This document shows, in pieces, positions 14,432 through 23,207 of a stretch of 35,752 nt of DNA. The notes beneath the pieces were generated by a model. That model searched no databases. It saw only the letters and a list, made by a program, of their open reading frames with translations, and was not told the DNA's origin. Within the stretch, counting starts at the first letter, position 1. The number at the start of each line of letters is the position of its first letter. A program made the translations under genes and the position numbers. The stretch is from Prevotellaceae bacterium (GTDB taxonomy: Bacteria; Bacteroidota; Bacteroidia; Bacteroidales; Bacteroidaceae), in assembly GCA_019420585.1 (NCBI GenBank), contig JAHZGX010000017.1, positions 1 to 35,752 of the forward strand, in the 5' to 3' direction.

Positions 14432-15055
14432 TTATCGTATGAAGTTCATGCGTTGCTGGACTTCTTTCTGTGGGTGAGCATTGCAGCCTGTGCCGTGCAG
14501 GTTCTTCAGCATCCAGGCCATGTTCTTGGCCATCGTGCGCATGGTCTGCAAGCCCTCCTGGTCCTTGGCCGTCTCGCCTGCGGCCGCTCCGTAGGCTATG
14601 TTCCAGTACTGGCTGGTGACCTGCGGCATGTTCATCATCTGGAAGGCCATGTTCATGGTCGTGAATGCGGCCGATGCGCCACCTCGGCGGCACACTGCCA
14701 CCGTGGCAAAGGGCTTGAACTCGAAGTCCTTGCCTGCGGAGAAGAGGGCGCGTTGAACCACAGCGAGCAGGGCACCGTTTGGCTGGCCGTAAAACACAGG
14801 GCTGCCGAACACAAATCCGTCGGCCGAGCCGGCAGCCTGGCATAGGCGGTTGCACACGTCGTCATCGAATACACACCTGCCTGCTCCTGTTTTGCGGCAA
14901 CCACCGCAGGCTATGCAGCCCCGCACGGGCTGGTTGCCCAACTGCAGTATTTCCGTGCTGATTCCTTCTGCCTGCAATGTGCGTGCCACCTCGCTCAGCG
15001 CAGTGAACGTGTTGCCTTCCCTGTGTGGGCTTCCATTTACCAATAGTACTTTCAT
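14432..15055 (-). CDS. NAD(P)H-dependent FMN reductase / flavodoxin-fold protein
   Basis: A 207-residue flavodoxin-like protein. The phosphate loop is VNGSPHREGNTFTAL (residues 6-20). GCIACGGCRKTG near 46-57 carries a Cys cluster seen in iron-sulphur flavoprotein-like members, and VFGSPVFYGQPNGAL near 82-96 forms the flavin-side loop. It likely transfers electrons from NAD(P)H to FMN in the cytoplasm, perhaps to quinones or metals; the physiological acceptor is unknown. It is a single minus-strand gene, convergent with the Spy-like gene and 111 bp downstream of the methyltransferase gene on the same strand. Confidence 0.88.
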   Translation of the reverse strand: MKVLLVNGSPHREGNTFTALSEVARTLQAEGISTEILQLGNQPVRGCIACGGCRKTGAGRCVFDDDVCNRLCQAAGSADGFVFGSPVFYGQPNGALLAVVQRALFSAGKDFEFKPFATVAVCRRGGASAAFTTMNMAFQMMNMPQVTSQYWNIAYGAAAGETAKDQEGLQTMRTMAKNMAWMLKNLHGTGCNAHPQKEVQQRMNFIR

Positions 15056-15166
15056 GATAATTCTTTATTTGATGTTTGTTTGCCGTGTGATTTCACGCTT
15101 CAGCCTGCCCGAAAAAACATTGACCAATGAAGAGATCTTTATCGGCACATGCAGCACTCTGCGCTT

Positions 15167-16537
15167 TTAACACTTGTTGTATTCGTCTTTGGGAGCATGC
15201 GGTAATTCGGGCGAATCCTCGCATACCATTCCCTCAAACATGCCGTGCATCTTGTAATATTGTGCCGTGGCGTGTTGTTTGGTTCCGTGCTCCAAGAGCC
15301 CTTGTCTGTCCATTTCGTTGAAAAGCCTTATCAGCGAACGTCCTACAGCCCATGCGAGATTTACGGGTACGGCATTGCCGATTTGCTTGTATTGGGCAGA
15401 CATGGGGCCGCAGAATTCCCATTCATCGGGGAATGTCTGTATGCGTGCGTATTCTCTTACCGTGAGCGGTCTGGTTTCCAGTGGATGGCACCGCTCGGTT
15501 TGCTTTTGTGCGGGAGCGCATGTCAAGGTCAGGCAGGGCTCGTCCATTGACAGCCTTCTGGCCATGCCCGTTTTCCCGCCTCCCAGGTGGTAACTGCCTT
15601 TCATGTAGTCGCGTGCTATGTCCTCGGGTAGGTCTCTCCAGTCGCCTCCCTCAGGCACCAGTTCCATCACCTTGCGTTTACTTTCCGGATATTGCTGGCC
15701 GGGAGACGGCGGAACATCTTTCTCATACAGGCTTCCCTTGCGGAACGCATCGCGCAGTGTCCTTATGCAGTTACATACGTCTGGCCAGTGGAACTGCACC
15801 TTCGGGGTAATGTCATTGCGAATGGCTATGAGGATAAGCCTTTCTCTCTTCTGCGGAACGTCATATCGCAGGGCCTTGAGCACGCGTGGCTCAACAAGCG
15901 TGTAGCCCAGTTCGGCTATCACATGTCTGATGGTGTCCATCGTGCGTCCCTTGTCATGTTCAAGCAGCCCCCTAACGTTTTCGCCGAGAAATGCCTTGGG
16001 CTGCACCTCCTTTACTGCTCGTGCCAGTTCAAAGAACAGCGTGCCGCGGGTTTCCTCAAAGCCACGCCGCTTCCCTGCATAGGAGAACGCCTGGCAGGGG
16101 AAGCCTCCCGAGAGGAAATCCACCCTGTTGCGAAATTGTGTGAAGTCTATCTCGTGTATATCCCCTTCGGCCACATTCCATCCGGGACGGTTCCTGCGCA
16201 GTGTCTCACATGCGTTGTGATCCATCTCGTTGAGCAGTAGGTGGTGGAAGCCGGCCTTCTCCATTCCTAGGGCAAGTCCGCCGGCACCGGCAAAGAGTTC
16301 GATGGATGTGTATGCGCGCGCTGGCGTGACGGCTTTTTCTTCCAGCCATTTCGTCTCGGTCATTTCCTTGACTTCCCTCACGCTGCTGAGTTCTGACAGC
16401 ACAAAGTACTTTGAACCATCGGCTCCAGTGTGTATGGGATACGTTTTCCTGCGTATCCATGTGTCAATCGTGGCGCGTGACACGCCCAACAAATCGGCAA
16501 GGTTGTTGATGGATATTGTGTCGGTGGATGTGCTCAT
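15167..16537 (-). CDS. DNA (cytosine-5) methyltransferase with N-terminal helix-turn-helix
   Basis: A 456-residue protein. Residues about 8-55 form an excisionase/MerR-type HTH (NNLADLLGVSRATIDTWIRR) that is not part of the catalytic fold. From 76 the C5-methyltransferase motifs follow: I LFAGAGGLALG (81-91), IV GGFPCQAFSYAGKRRG with catalytic Cys148, VI GENVRGL (185-191), VIII QKRERLILIAI near 230, and X QIGNAVPVNLA near 390. The target recognition region lies between VIII and IX (about 250-360). Its ATG overlaps the stop of the restriction gene (16534-16537), so the enzymes are co-translated. It should protect the site cut by the partner, which by nuclease family is GGNCC or a subset. The HTH may regulate the operon, as N-terminal HTH regions do in some other methyltransferases. 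Confidence 0.94.
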   Translation of the reverse strand: MSTSTDTISINNLADLLGVSRATIDTWIRRKTYPIHTGADGSKYFVLSELSSVREVKEMTETKWLEEKAVTPARAYTSIELFAGAGGLALGMEKAGFHHLLLNEMDHNACETLRRNRPGWNVAEGDIHEIDFTQFRNRVDFLSGGFPCQAFSYAGKRRGFEETRGTLFFELARAVKEVQPKAFLGENVRGLLEHDKGRTMDTIRHVIAELGYTLVEPRVLKALRYDVPQKRERLILIAIRNDITPKVQFHWPDVCNCIRTLRDAFRKGSLYEKDVPPSPGQQYPESKRKVMELVPEGGDWRDLPEDIARDYMKGSYHLGGGKTGMARRLSMDEPCLTLTCAPAQKQTERCHPLETRPLTVREYARIQTFPDEWEFCGPMSAQYKQIGNAVPVNLAWAVGRSLIRLFNEMDRQGLLEHGTKQHATAQYYKMHGMFEGMVCEDSPELPHAPKDEYNKC

Positions 16538-17298
16538 CTTATGTTTCTTGTTGGAATGTTGCCAAAGCCCTCGTATGTGGAGAATGCGAGCAGATACAGC
16601 GCGGCAATCATGTCTTGGTGCTCCTTGCCCAACTCTTGCAGCACGGTGTTCTGAAGTTTGAGTGATCCGTCGTCGTTGATGACGTCTTCAATGATTTGGG
16701 GCAATGCCGTGCATAATTTGTAGAAGGCTAAAGGGTCTTCGAATACAAGGTCATAGAACCTGTCCATGGAAATCTTCCTGATACGTTTGTGTGCGCATTT
16801 CTTGCCGTCAATGGAAATTTCCCATGTCGTATCTTGGGATTTCTTGGAGATTACCTCTACCAGATAACACACAGCCTCATCGTCTTCCAGGAGGCGTGAC
16901 TGCATCTTCATGTATGTCTTTTGTGAAGAGGCCGAGTTCATGGTGTTGTGCTTGTTCTTCATCTCAACGTAGATATGTCGGCTCTTGTTCTCTACGTCGA
17001 ATCCGCTCTTGGGTACTTCCCATCCTGCTCCAGCGTATTTGAACAGATATTGGTGGAAGTAGCCTATGGTGTTCCCGTTAGACTTGTCAATCTGTCTCAG
17101 ACATTCATCGGCTATCGTCTGATTGATGTCCTTGCCGTATACCTTTGTGTCAAAGGTCAGTTTGATTGGGTCGACAATGTTGCTATTGAATTGCTCCAGA
17201 GTGATTTTCCTGCGGTATGACTCCACCGTATTCTTCACGTGGGCATAAATGTCGGCATCACTGATGAAGCCCAGATTGTATTTTCTGTGTTCGCTCAT
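16534..17298 (-). CDS. Eco47II-family type II restriction endonuclease
   Basis: A 254-residue protein from the ATG at 17296-17298; an ATG three codons upstream is also possible. It matches the Eco47II family as I know it: LGFISDADIYAHVKNTVE near 9-26, IVDPIKLTFDTKVYGK near 41-56, and QIDKSNGNTIGYFHQYLFKY near 69-88. The PD-(D/E)xK site reads GFDVEN with Asp101, then IYVEMKNKHNTMNSASSQK with Glu112 and Lys114. Eco47II cuts GGNCC, so a related site is expected. It is encoded upstream of its methyltransferase and overlaps it by 4 bp, so the protecting enzyme is made from the same message as the nuclease. A -7 box lies at 17387-17394. Confidence 0.92.
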   Translation of the reverse strand: MSEHRKYNLGFISDADIYAHVKNTVESYRRKITLEQFNSNIVDPIKLTFDTKVYGKDINQTIADECLRQIDKSNGNTIGYFHQYLFKYAGAGWEVPKSGFDVENKSRHIYVEMKNKHNTMNSASSQKTYMKMQSRLLEDDEAVCYLVEVISKKSQDTTWEISIDGKKCAHKRIRKISMDRFYDLVFEDPLAFYKLCTALPQIIEDVINDDGSLKLQNTVLQELGKEHQDMIAALYLLAFSTYEGFGNIPTRNIR

Positions 17299-17386
17299 TG
17301 TGTACATTTTGCTGTTTGCCGTTCTTGTCGGGGGCAGGAACGGTTTCTCTCTCTTGGCAGGTAGCGTGTTCGCTTAATCTTCCCTG

Positions 17387-17394
17387 CAAAGGTA
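17387..17394 (-). promoter_or_regulatory. Candidate -7 box of the restriction-modification operon
   Basis: TACCTTTG on the minus strand matches TAnnTTTG and lies 89 bp upstream of the nuclease start. The long 5' leader leaves room for regulation by the methyltransferase HTH. No -33 box is obvious. Confidence 0.45.
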
Positions 17395-17500
17395 GTCATT
17401 TTTGCAGGAATGCAGTGGAACTTTCGCGGATTTTGATGAGGACGGAGGGGTGGGAGTGCAAGACTGCATGTCCGTGTTTCTTGTGCGTGGGGGAGGTTAT

Positions 17501-18778
17501 TTACAGGTGCTCTGCAGCCTTCCCTGTGAAAGCCATGGGAAAGCGACGCATGAGCAGGTGGGTGATTCCCCAGCCCAATGGTGCCGAAAGAACGTCGAGC
17601 AGGAAAAAGCAGGGGTAGCCGCATGCGTGAGCCAGCCAGCCGCTCAAGGCGGCTGGAGGGATGAGGCAGGTGGCCACTAGGGGTATATAGAGAAGGTTGA
17701 TGGTGTTGCGGTAACGTTCCCCCGAGATGTAGTGGACAGGCAAGCGGCAGGCGTATAGCCCAAGCCCAAAGCAGAACTGTGCGAGGCTGGTGCAGGCGCA
17801 CACTGTCCACAGGGAGGTGGGCTGCGTGACAGTCATGTACAGGTAGGCCAGTGGTGAGAGCCCGAGCACAATCGACAGCGGGCGGAATGATTGGCGCAGG
17901 GATGTCCTGCGCAGGATGCGCCGCCCCAGGGTGAGGCCGAAGCAGAAGGCTATCACGCCCACCGTTCCTTGGGCAAAGCCTATTTCCTGGATGCTGCATC
18001 CCAGTCCTCCATGCGCGCGTGTATCATATAAATATATTGTGCGTGTGAAGAACATTAGGCTTTGTGGGAGCAACAGACAAAAGAGTGCAATGACGGGAGC
18101 CTGCCAACCCGGCTGCTGGCGTATGCGGTCAATGATATGCATCTCGGCTCGTACCGAACTGCTCATGCTGTGGTTCATGCTGTGGTTGCCCACTTGTGGC
18201 GAGCGCAGGACGGCCAGATGGTAAATGGCGAAAAGTGCGAAGCCCCCGGCCAAGAGGTAGCATCCCATGGACCAAGCATGGAGCAAATGGCGATAATAGA
18301 CCTGTAGGCTGCCTACCACGATGATGAGCATGCCGTAGGTCAACACCACGGACATCTGCGAGAAGAATATCTTGGGAGTGGTGAACACGCGCTGCAGGGG
18401 TGGGCGCAGCATGCGCTCATAATACATGCGTGCAGCCAGTTCGTGGCATGCGCAGAGCAGGCTGGTGAGCATCAAGGAGGCGAAGAGCGCTCTCTGGCCA
18501 TAAGGGAAACTCAGTGCCACCAGTATCAGTGAGAGGAAGAGCATCCCCTCTGTCAGGTGGAGCGTATGCCGGAAATGTCCCCGACGGCGTACCCATGACC
18601 GGATGAATGATTTCAGTGCCCAAGGCAGGAAGAGCAGTGCAGAGCAGAAGGCTGCCTTGGCCGGTGAAGCCCCGCATTGCAGGAACATGAGCAATGCAAC
18701 AAAGGTCACCATGGCCGAGGGAATCTCCTCAGCTCCGAAGAGAGTGGGAACCCACGTCCATGGTGACCTTGTGTGCAT
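17501..18778 (-). CDS. AmpG-like major facilitator transporter
   Basis: A 425-residue membrane protein with about 12 hydrophobic helices. It opens with PWTWVPTLFGAEEIPSAM and has a FLPWALKSFIRSWV segment near 50-65; both are placed as in AmpG/SLC33-like permeases of Bacteroidetes (there typically FAEGLP and LPWVIKP). AmpG relatives import muropeptides, but the characteristic LPW-K-P loop is altered here, so the substrate is uncertain. It starts 15 bp after the proS stop and is probably co-transcribed with it. An unusual His/Met/Ser-rich loop (NHSMNHSMSSS) lies in the central cytoplasmic region. Confidence 0.8.
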   Translation of the reverse strand: MHTRSPWTWVPTLFGAEEIPSAMVTFVALLMFLQCGASPAKAAFCSALLFLPWALKSFIRSWVRRRGHFRHTLHLTEGMLFLSLILVALSFPYGQRALFASLMLTSLLCACHELAARMYYERMLRPPLQRVFTTPKIFFSQMSVVLTYGMLIIVVGSLQVYYRHLLHAWSMGCYLLAGGFALFAIYHLAVLRSPQVGNHSMNHSMSSSVRAEMHIIDRIRQQPGWQAPVIALFCLLLPQSLMFFTRTIYLYDTRAHGGLGCSIQEIGFAQGTVGVIAFCFGLTLGRRILRRTSLRQSFRPLSIVLGLSPLAYLYMTVTQPTSLWTVCACTSLAQFCFGLGLYACRLPVHYISGERYRNTINLLYIPLVATCLIPPAALSGWLAHACGYPCFFLLDVLSAPLGWGITHLLMRRFPMAFTGKAAEHL

Positions 18779-18793
18779 GCTTTGGTATGAGAA

Positions 18794-20272
18794 TCAGTAA
18801 CTTCTGGCAATCAGTACACGTGCCACGGCAGGCTTTCCGCTTACCATGTCCACGCCGGGTGTCTGTTCCACGCCGAAGGGCACGCAGCGTATGGTAGCCT
18901 GTGTGTCCTCCTTGATGCGCGCTTCTGTCTCGGCCGTGCCGTCCCAGTGGCAAAGGAAGAAGCCGCCGTTCTTCACGCGCTCCTTGAATTCTTCGTAATT
19001 GTCGCATTCGTAGATGTGTGCATCGCGGAATTCCTTGGCCTTCCTGAAAATGTTCTCCTGTATGTCATCAAGCAACTGGTGCACGTGCTCCACTATGCCG
19101 TCCACGGGTACGTTCTCTTTTTCCAGAGTGTCTCGCCGCATCACTTCCACTACGCCCTTCTCCAGGTCTCTTGCCCCGAGCACAATGCGTACGGGCACTC
19201 CGCGCAATTCATAATCGGCAAACTTGAAGCCGGGACGCTTGTTGTCGTTGTTGTCATACTTCACGCTTACTCCCAACTTGCGCAATCCCTCGCTGATGGC
19301 TTCGGCCTTGCTGTCAATCGCCTCTGTCTGTCCGGGCTTGCCTATAGGTATGATGACTACCTGTATGGGAGCCAGTGCCGGAGGCAGCACCAGTCCGTTG
19401 TCGTCAGAGTGTGTCATGATCAGGGCACCCATTAGACGTGTGCTCACACCCCAACTGGAAGCCCATGCATATTCGGGTTTGTTTTCCTTGTTGAGGAACT
19501 GCACGTCGAAGGCTTTGCCGAAGTTCTGTCCCAGGAAGTGGCTTGTGCCGCTCTGCAGAGCCTTTCCGTCCTGCATCATGGCCTCAATGGTGTATGTGTC
19601 CAGTGCACCGGCAAAGCGTTCGGTCTCGCTCTTCACACCTTGCACCACGGGCACGGCCATGTATTTCTCTGCAAAGGTTGCGTAAATCTTCAGCATCTGG
19701 CGCGTGCGTTCTTCTGCCTCCTCACGGGTGGCGTGAGCCGTGTGTCCTTCCTGCCAAAGGAACTCGCTGGTGCGCAGGAACAGGCGTGTGCGCATCTCCC
19801 AGCGCATCACGTTGCACCACTGATTGACGAGCAATGGCAGGTCGCGATAGGAATGTATCCAGTTCTTGAAGGTGTTCCATATGATGGTCTCCGAGGTGGG
19901 GCGTATGATGAGTTCCTCTTCCAGTCTGGCTGCAGGGTCGACCACCACGCCGTCATTCGTTTCGTTGGTCTTTAGTCTGTAGTGTGTCACCACGGCGCAT
20001 TCTTTGGCGAACCCCTCCACATGCTCGGCTTCCTTGGACAGGAAACTCTTGGGGATGAGCAGTGGGAAGTAGGCGTTTTGCACGCCGGTGGCCTTGAACA
20101 TGTCGTCTAGAGTACGCTGCATCTTCTCCCAGATGGCATAGCCATAGGGCTTGATGACCATGCACCCACGCACGTCAGACTGCTCTGCCAAGTCGGCCTT
20201 CACCACCAGTTCGTTGTACCACTTGCTATAGTCCTCGCTTCTTTTCGTGAGGAATTCCAGTTCTTTTGCCAT
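18794..20272 (-). CDS. proS: Prolyl-tRNA synthetase (short, archaeal/eukaryote-like type)
   Basis: A 492-residue class II aminoacyl-tRNA synthetase that charges tRNA-Pro in the cytoplasm. The N-terminal catalytic core has RGCMVIKPYGYAIWE near 35-49 (motif 1 region), IRPTSETIIW near 122 (the TxE loop that binds proline), and RWEMRTRLFLRTSEFLWQEG near 157-176 (motif 2). The anticodon-binding domain starts near 305 (APIQVVIIPIG). The C-terminal zinc-domain-like end finishes in ARSY, with the final Tyr typical of this type. It lacks the inserted editing domain of the long bacterial ProS, as expected for Bacteroidetes. A candidate -7 box lies at 20342-20349, divergent from the ompA-like gene. Confidence 0.97.
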   Translation of the reverse strand: MAKELEFLTKRSEDYSKWYNELVVKADLAEQSDVRGCMVIKPYGYAIWEKMQRTLDDMFKATGVQNAYFPLLIPKSFLSKEAEHVEGFAKECAVVTHYRLKTNETNDGVVVDPAARLEEELIIRPTSETIIWNTFKNWIHSYRDLPLLVNQWCNVMRWEMRTRLFLRTSEFLWQEGHTAHATREEAEERTRQMLKIYATFAEKYMAVPVVQGVKSETERFAGALDTYTIEAMMQDGKALQSGTSHFLGQNFGKAFDVQFLNKENKPEYAWASSWGVSTRLMGALIMTHSDDNGLVLPPALAPIQVVIIPIGKPGQTEAIDSKAEAISEGLRKLGVSVKYDNNDNKRPGFKFADYELRGVPVRIVLGARDLEKGVVEVMRRDTLEKENVPVDGIVEHVHQLLDDIQENIFRKAKEFRDAHIYECDNYEEFKERVKNGGFFLCHWDGTAETEARIKEDTQATIRCVPFGVEQTPGVDMVSGKPAVARVLIARSY

Positions 20273-20341
20273 TATATGTCTATGTTATGTTAAATCCAAA
20301 AAGGGCAAATCCCGTAGGGATACTGCGGTTAAAAACACTTG

Positions 20342-20349
20342 CAAAATTA
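20342..20349 (-). promoter_or_regulatory. Candidate -7 box for proS
   Basis: TAATTTTG on the minus strand matches TAnnTTTG, 69 bp upstream of the proS start. It lies 42 bp from the divergent -7 box at 20392-20399, so the two promoters share one short regulatory region. Confidence 0.45.
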
Positions 20350-20391
20350 CTAAAAAAAGCCTAAACTCTGAGCCGTGCCGTAGAAAATGGT

Positions 20392-20399
20392 TATCTTTG
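20392..20399 (+). promoter_or_regulatory. -7 box for the OmpA lipoprotein gene
   Basis: TATCTTTG at 20392-20399 is a full match to the Bacteroidetes -7 box, 50 bp before the start codon. No TTTG at the -33 position is seen. Confidence 0.5.
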
Positions 20400-20449
20400 C
20401 CCTGTTTTTAGAAACCTTAATGTGGGATAAACCTATTTGAACAAGAGTT

Positions 20450-21178
20450 ATGAAAGGAAAAAAGATTATGCTGGGCACTCTCTGCATGAGCATGGTGCTC
20501 ACGGGATGTGGTTCGATGACAAATAAGGCCAAGGGCGGTCTTATCGGTACTGCTGCCGGCGGTGCTGCGGGTACAGGCCTGGGTGCAGCCATAGGTGCAT
20601 TGGTTAATGGCAAGAAGGGAGCCAAGATAGGTTCTGCCATCGGTGCAGGTGTAGGTGTGGCTGCAGGTGCTACGGCTGGTACTCTGATAGGCAAGAAAAT
20701 GGACAAGGCTGCCGCTGCTGCCGCTGCTGTGGCCGATGCCGAGGTGGAGAAGACCACCGATGCCAATGGCCTGGATGCCGTGAAGGTAACTTTTGACAAC
20801 GGCATCCTGTTCCAGGTGGGCAAGTCTAACTTGCAGGCCGGTGCCCAGAAGTCACTCAGCCAGTTTGCGGCTAATGTGCTGAATGTGTACACTGACTGTG
20901 ACGTAGCCATCATGGGCTTTGCCAGCAGTGACGGCTCTGAGCAGACAAACCTGACCCTGAGCCAGGCTCGTGCCAATGCCGTGAAGTCATATCTGACCGG
21001 TACTTGCGGCGTGCGCGGAAGCCAAATCAAAAGCACTGTGGGCTATGGCGAGGATCCCCAGTATCTGGTGTTTGATGCCAATGGCAAGGAAGACGTGAAG
21101 GCCAGCCGCCGCGTGGAGGTGTACCTGTATGCCAGCGAGGCCATGATTAAGGCTGCTAATGCAGGCTCGCTGCAGTGA
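20450..21178 (+). CDS. OmpA-family lipoprotein with glycine-zipper region
   Basis: A 242-residue outer-envelope protein. The signal peptide ends in the lipobox LTGC with Cys20. Residues about 28-85 are a Gly/Ala-rich glycine-zipper stretch (GGLIGTAAGGAAGTGLGAA and IGSAIGAGVGVAAGATAG) that can insert in or pack on membranes. An Ala-rich linker follows (KAAAAAAAVADAE). Residues about 115-230 are an OmpA C-terminal peptidoglycan-binding domain, with GFASSDGSEQTNLTLSQARA near 163-182 and the final ASRRVEVYLY. It probably tethers the outer membrane to the cell wall. It is followed directly by the transglycosylase gene (stop at 21178, next ATG at 21184), an operon of cell-wall functions. Confidence 0.92.
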   Translation: MKGKKIMLGTLCMSMVLTGCGSMTNKAKGGLIGTAAGGAAGTGLGAAIGALVNGKKGAKIGSAIGAGVGVAAGATAGTLIGKKMDKAAAAAAAVADAEVEKTTDANGLDAVKVTFDNGILFQVGKSNLQAGAQKSLSQFAANVLNVYTDCDVAIMGFASSDGSEQTNLTLSQARANAVKSYLTGTCGVRGSQIKSTVGYGEDPQYLVFDANGKEDVKASRRVEVYLYASEAMIKAANAGSLQ

Positions 21179-21183
21179 TAAGC

Positions 21184-21873
21184 ATGGGTCTGCTCAAAAG
21201 AATACAGAAAATTGTGCGAAGGATTGTGCTCCTGTTCTTTGGGAGCACAATCCTCGCTGTTTTAGCATATCGCTGGATTCCAGTCTACGTAACCCCACTC
21301 ATGATTATACGCTGCGTGCAGCAGGTTGGGCGCGGAGAGCGTATCAGGCTGAAGCATCACTGGGTGCCTTTGGACTCCATGTCCATTTACATGCCTGTGG
21401 CTGTGATGGCCAGTGAAGACCAAAGGTTCCTGGATCACAGAGGATTCGATTTCAAGGAAATACGCAATGCCATGGCAGAGCATGCCAGTGGAAAGCGTCA
21501 CCGTGGTGGCAGTACCATTAGCCAGCAGACGGCAAAGAACGTGTTCCTATGGCCTCAAAGTTCATGGGTACGCAAGGGTTTTGAGGCTTATTTCACGGTA
21601 CTTATTGAGGTTGCGTGGGGCAAGCACCGCATCATGGAGGTGTATCTTAATTCCATCGAGATGGGTGACGGCATCTACGGAGCCGAGGCCGTGGCACAGC
21701 AGCACTTCTCGCGCACGGCGGCGGAACTGACTCGTCCTAATTGTGCACTTATAGCGGCCACATTACCCAATCCGCTTAAATTCAGCAGTCAGTCGCCTTC
21801 ATCGTATATGTTGCGCAGGCAGACTGCAATCATGAGTGAAATGCGCCATATTGATGTCTTTCCTCAAAAATAA
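21184..21873 (+). CDS. mtgA: Monofunctional peptidoglycan glycosyltransferase
   Basis: A 229-residue GT51 enzyme from the ATG at 21184; a GTG at 21175 overlapping the ompA-like stop is the alternative start. One N-terminal transmembrane helix (about residues 11-30, IVLLFFGSTILAVLAYRWI) anchors it in the inner membrane. GT51 motifs: VMASEDQRFLDHRGFD with the catalytic Glu near 78, then RGGSTISQQTAKNVFL near 107, and KHRIMEVYLNSIEMGDGIYG near 146-165. It polymerises lipid II into glycan strands. There is no transpeptidase domain, and length fits the MtgA type. It is the second gene of the pair with the OmpA lipoprotein. Confidence 0.94.
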   Translation: MGLLKRIQKIVRRIVLLFFGSTILAVLAYRWIPVYVTPLMIIRCVQQVGRGERIRLKHHWVPLDSMSIYMPVAVMASEDQRFLDHRGFDFKEIRNAMAEHASGKRHRGGSTISQQTAKNVFLWPQSSWVRKGFEAYFTVLIEVAWGKHRIMEVYLNSIEMGDGIYGAEAVAQQHFSRTAAELTRPNCALIAATLPNPLKFSSQSPSSYMLRRQTAIMSEMRHIDVFPQK

Positions 21874-21905
21874 TGACCACGACAGTTACTTTTTGCCAAG
21901 TGTAG

Positions 21906-21936
21906 TTTGCATTTACTCCAAAAACGAGTATCTTTG
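21906..21936 (+). promoter_or_regulatory. Bacteroidetes-type promoter for the AAA ATPase gene
   Basis: TTTG at 21906-21909 and TATCTTTG at 21929-21936 are separated by exactly 19 bp. This matches both boxes and the spacing of the known Bacteroides consensus (TTTG-N19-21-TAnnTTTG). The start codon follows 26 bp downstream. It is the clearest housekeeping promoter in the window. Confidence 0.75.
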
Positions 21937-21962
21937 CATGTGTTAAATAATCCTTTTGGGGT

Positions 21963-23144
21963 ATGCTTGAAACCTTCTTTCGCACACATCAGTTTTTGGT
22001 GGAGCACACCGATGCCCCGGTGCGCAGAGCCTTGATGGGTGAGATGGACTGGAAAAAACGCCTGATAGGCATCAAAGGAAGCCGTGGTGTGGGAAAGACC
22101 ACGTTTTTGCTTCAGTATGCAAAGGAGAATTACGGGTCAAGGAGTCGCAAGTGTCTTTATGTCAACATGAATAACTTCTACTTTCAGGGGCATTCTCTGT
22201 TCCGGTTTGCCGAGGAGTTTGTCCGTGAGGGAGGGCAAGTCTTGCTTGTTGACCAAGTCTTCAAGTACCAGAACTGGAGCCATGAACTGCGCATGATACA
22301 TGACAAGTTGCCCCAGTTGAAGGTCGTATTTACGGGCAGCAGCGTGATGAGGCTCAAGGAGGAGAACGTGGAACTCAACGGCCTGGCCAGCAGTTACAAC
22401 CTGCGCGGCTTCTCTTTCCGCGAATATCTCAACCTAAAGACAGGCAACGACTTCCGTGCTTACAACGTGAGGGAGATAGAGAACCGCCATGAGCATATAG
22501 TGAGGAAGGTCATGGAGAGGGTGAATCCCTTGGAGTACTTCCAGAGTTACTTGCACCATGGATACTATCCCTTCTTCCTTGAAAGTGCGTACTTCGAGGA
22601 AAATCTGCTGAAGACCATCAACATGATGATAGAGGTGGACATCCTGTTGCTCAAGCAGATTGACCTGAAGTATCTGGATAAGCTCAAGCAGTTGTTCTAT
22701 TTGCTTGCCACCGGAGGCACGGGCGTGCCCAATGTGAGCCAGTTGGCTGCTGACATGCATACCAGTAGGGCTACGGTGGTGAACTATATCAAGTATCTGA
22801 GCGATGCGCGTCTGCTGAACATGATGTACCGCCCCGGTGATGCGTTTCCCAAGAAGCCGGCCAGCGTGATGCTTCACAATACCAACCTGCTTTATGCCAT
22901 GGCTTTCCGGGGACTGGACAGGCAGACACTCATGAATACGTTTTTCCAGAATGCTCTGTGGGGCAGGCACAAGGTGGACGTGGGTGACCGCAGTTGCACG
23001 TTCGTTGTGGACGGCCGGCAGAAGTTCCGTATCTGCCTGGAGACACCACGCCGCAGGATGCCTGAGGTGACTTATGTCTTGGCTGACTCGTCTGCCGACC
23101 CCGGGCGTGATGTTCCACTATGGCTGTATGGCTTCCTGTATTGA
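21963..23144 (+). CDS. AAA_14/DUF4143-type ATPase
   Basis: A 393-residue predicted cytoplasmic ATPase. The P-loop is IGIKGSRGVGKTTFL (about residues 36-50), a Walker B-like QVLLVDQV lies near 91-98, and the sensor strand KVVFTGSSVMRL sits near 120-131. A DUF4143-like C-terminal half contains an HTH (NVSQLAADMHTSRATVVNYI, near 258-277). Such ATPases are abundant in Bacteroidetes; their role is unknown and they are often thought to bind DNA or act in stress or toxin-like systems. The usual Walker B Asp-Glu is Asp-Gln here, as is common to some members. It lies 63 bp before nifJ, with a weak intergenic region, so the two may be co-transcribed. Confidence 0.88.
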   Translation: MLETFFRTHQFLVEHTDAPVRRALMGEMDWKKRLIGIKGSRGVGKTTFLLQYAKENYGSRSRKCLYVNMNNFYFQGHSLFRFAEEFVREGGQVLLVDQVFKYQNWSHELRMIHDKLPQLKVVFTGSSVMRLKEENVELNGLASSYNLRGFSFREYLNLKTGNDFRAYNVREIENRHEHIVRKVMERVNPLEYFQSYLHHGYYPFFLESAYFEENLLKTINMMIEVDILLLKQIDLKYLDKLKQLFYLLATGGTGVPNVSQLAADMHTSRATVVNYIKYLSDARLLNMMYRPGDAFPKKPASVMLHNTNLLYAMAFRGLDRQTLMNTFFQNALWGRHKVDVGDRSCTFVVDGRQKFRICLETPRRRMPEVTYVLADSSADPGRDVPLWLYGFLY

Positions 23145-23207
23145 CAGGTCATGGAACCAAATCAAGGCAAGAAAAAGGCAAATGTTCTATAATTAAATAT
23201 AAGTAAA

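Noticed and set aside
15167..17298. Avoidance of GGNCC sites in the window as support for the restriction specificity
   Set aside because: GGNCC-type sites such as GGGCC and GGACC are readily found in the window, so no avoidance is evident; methylation would make avoidance unnecessary.
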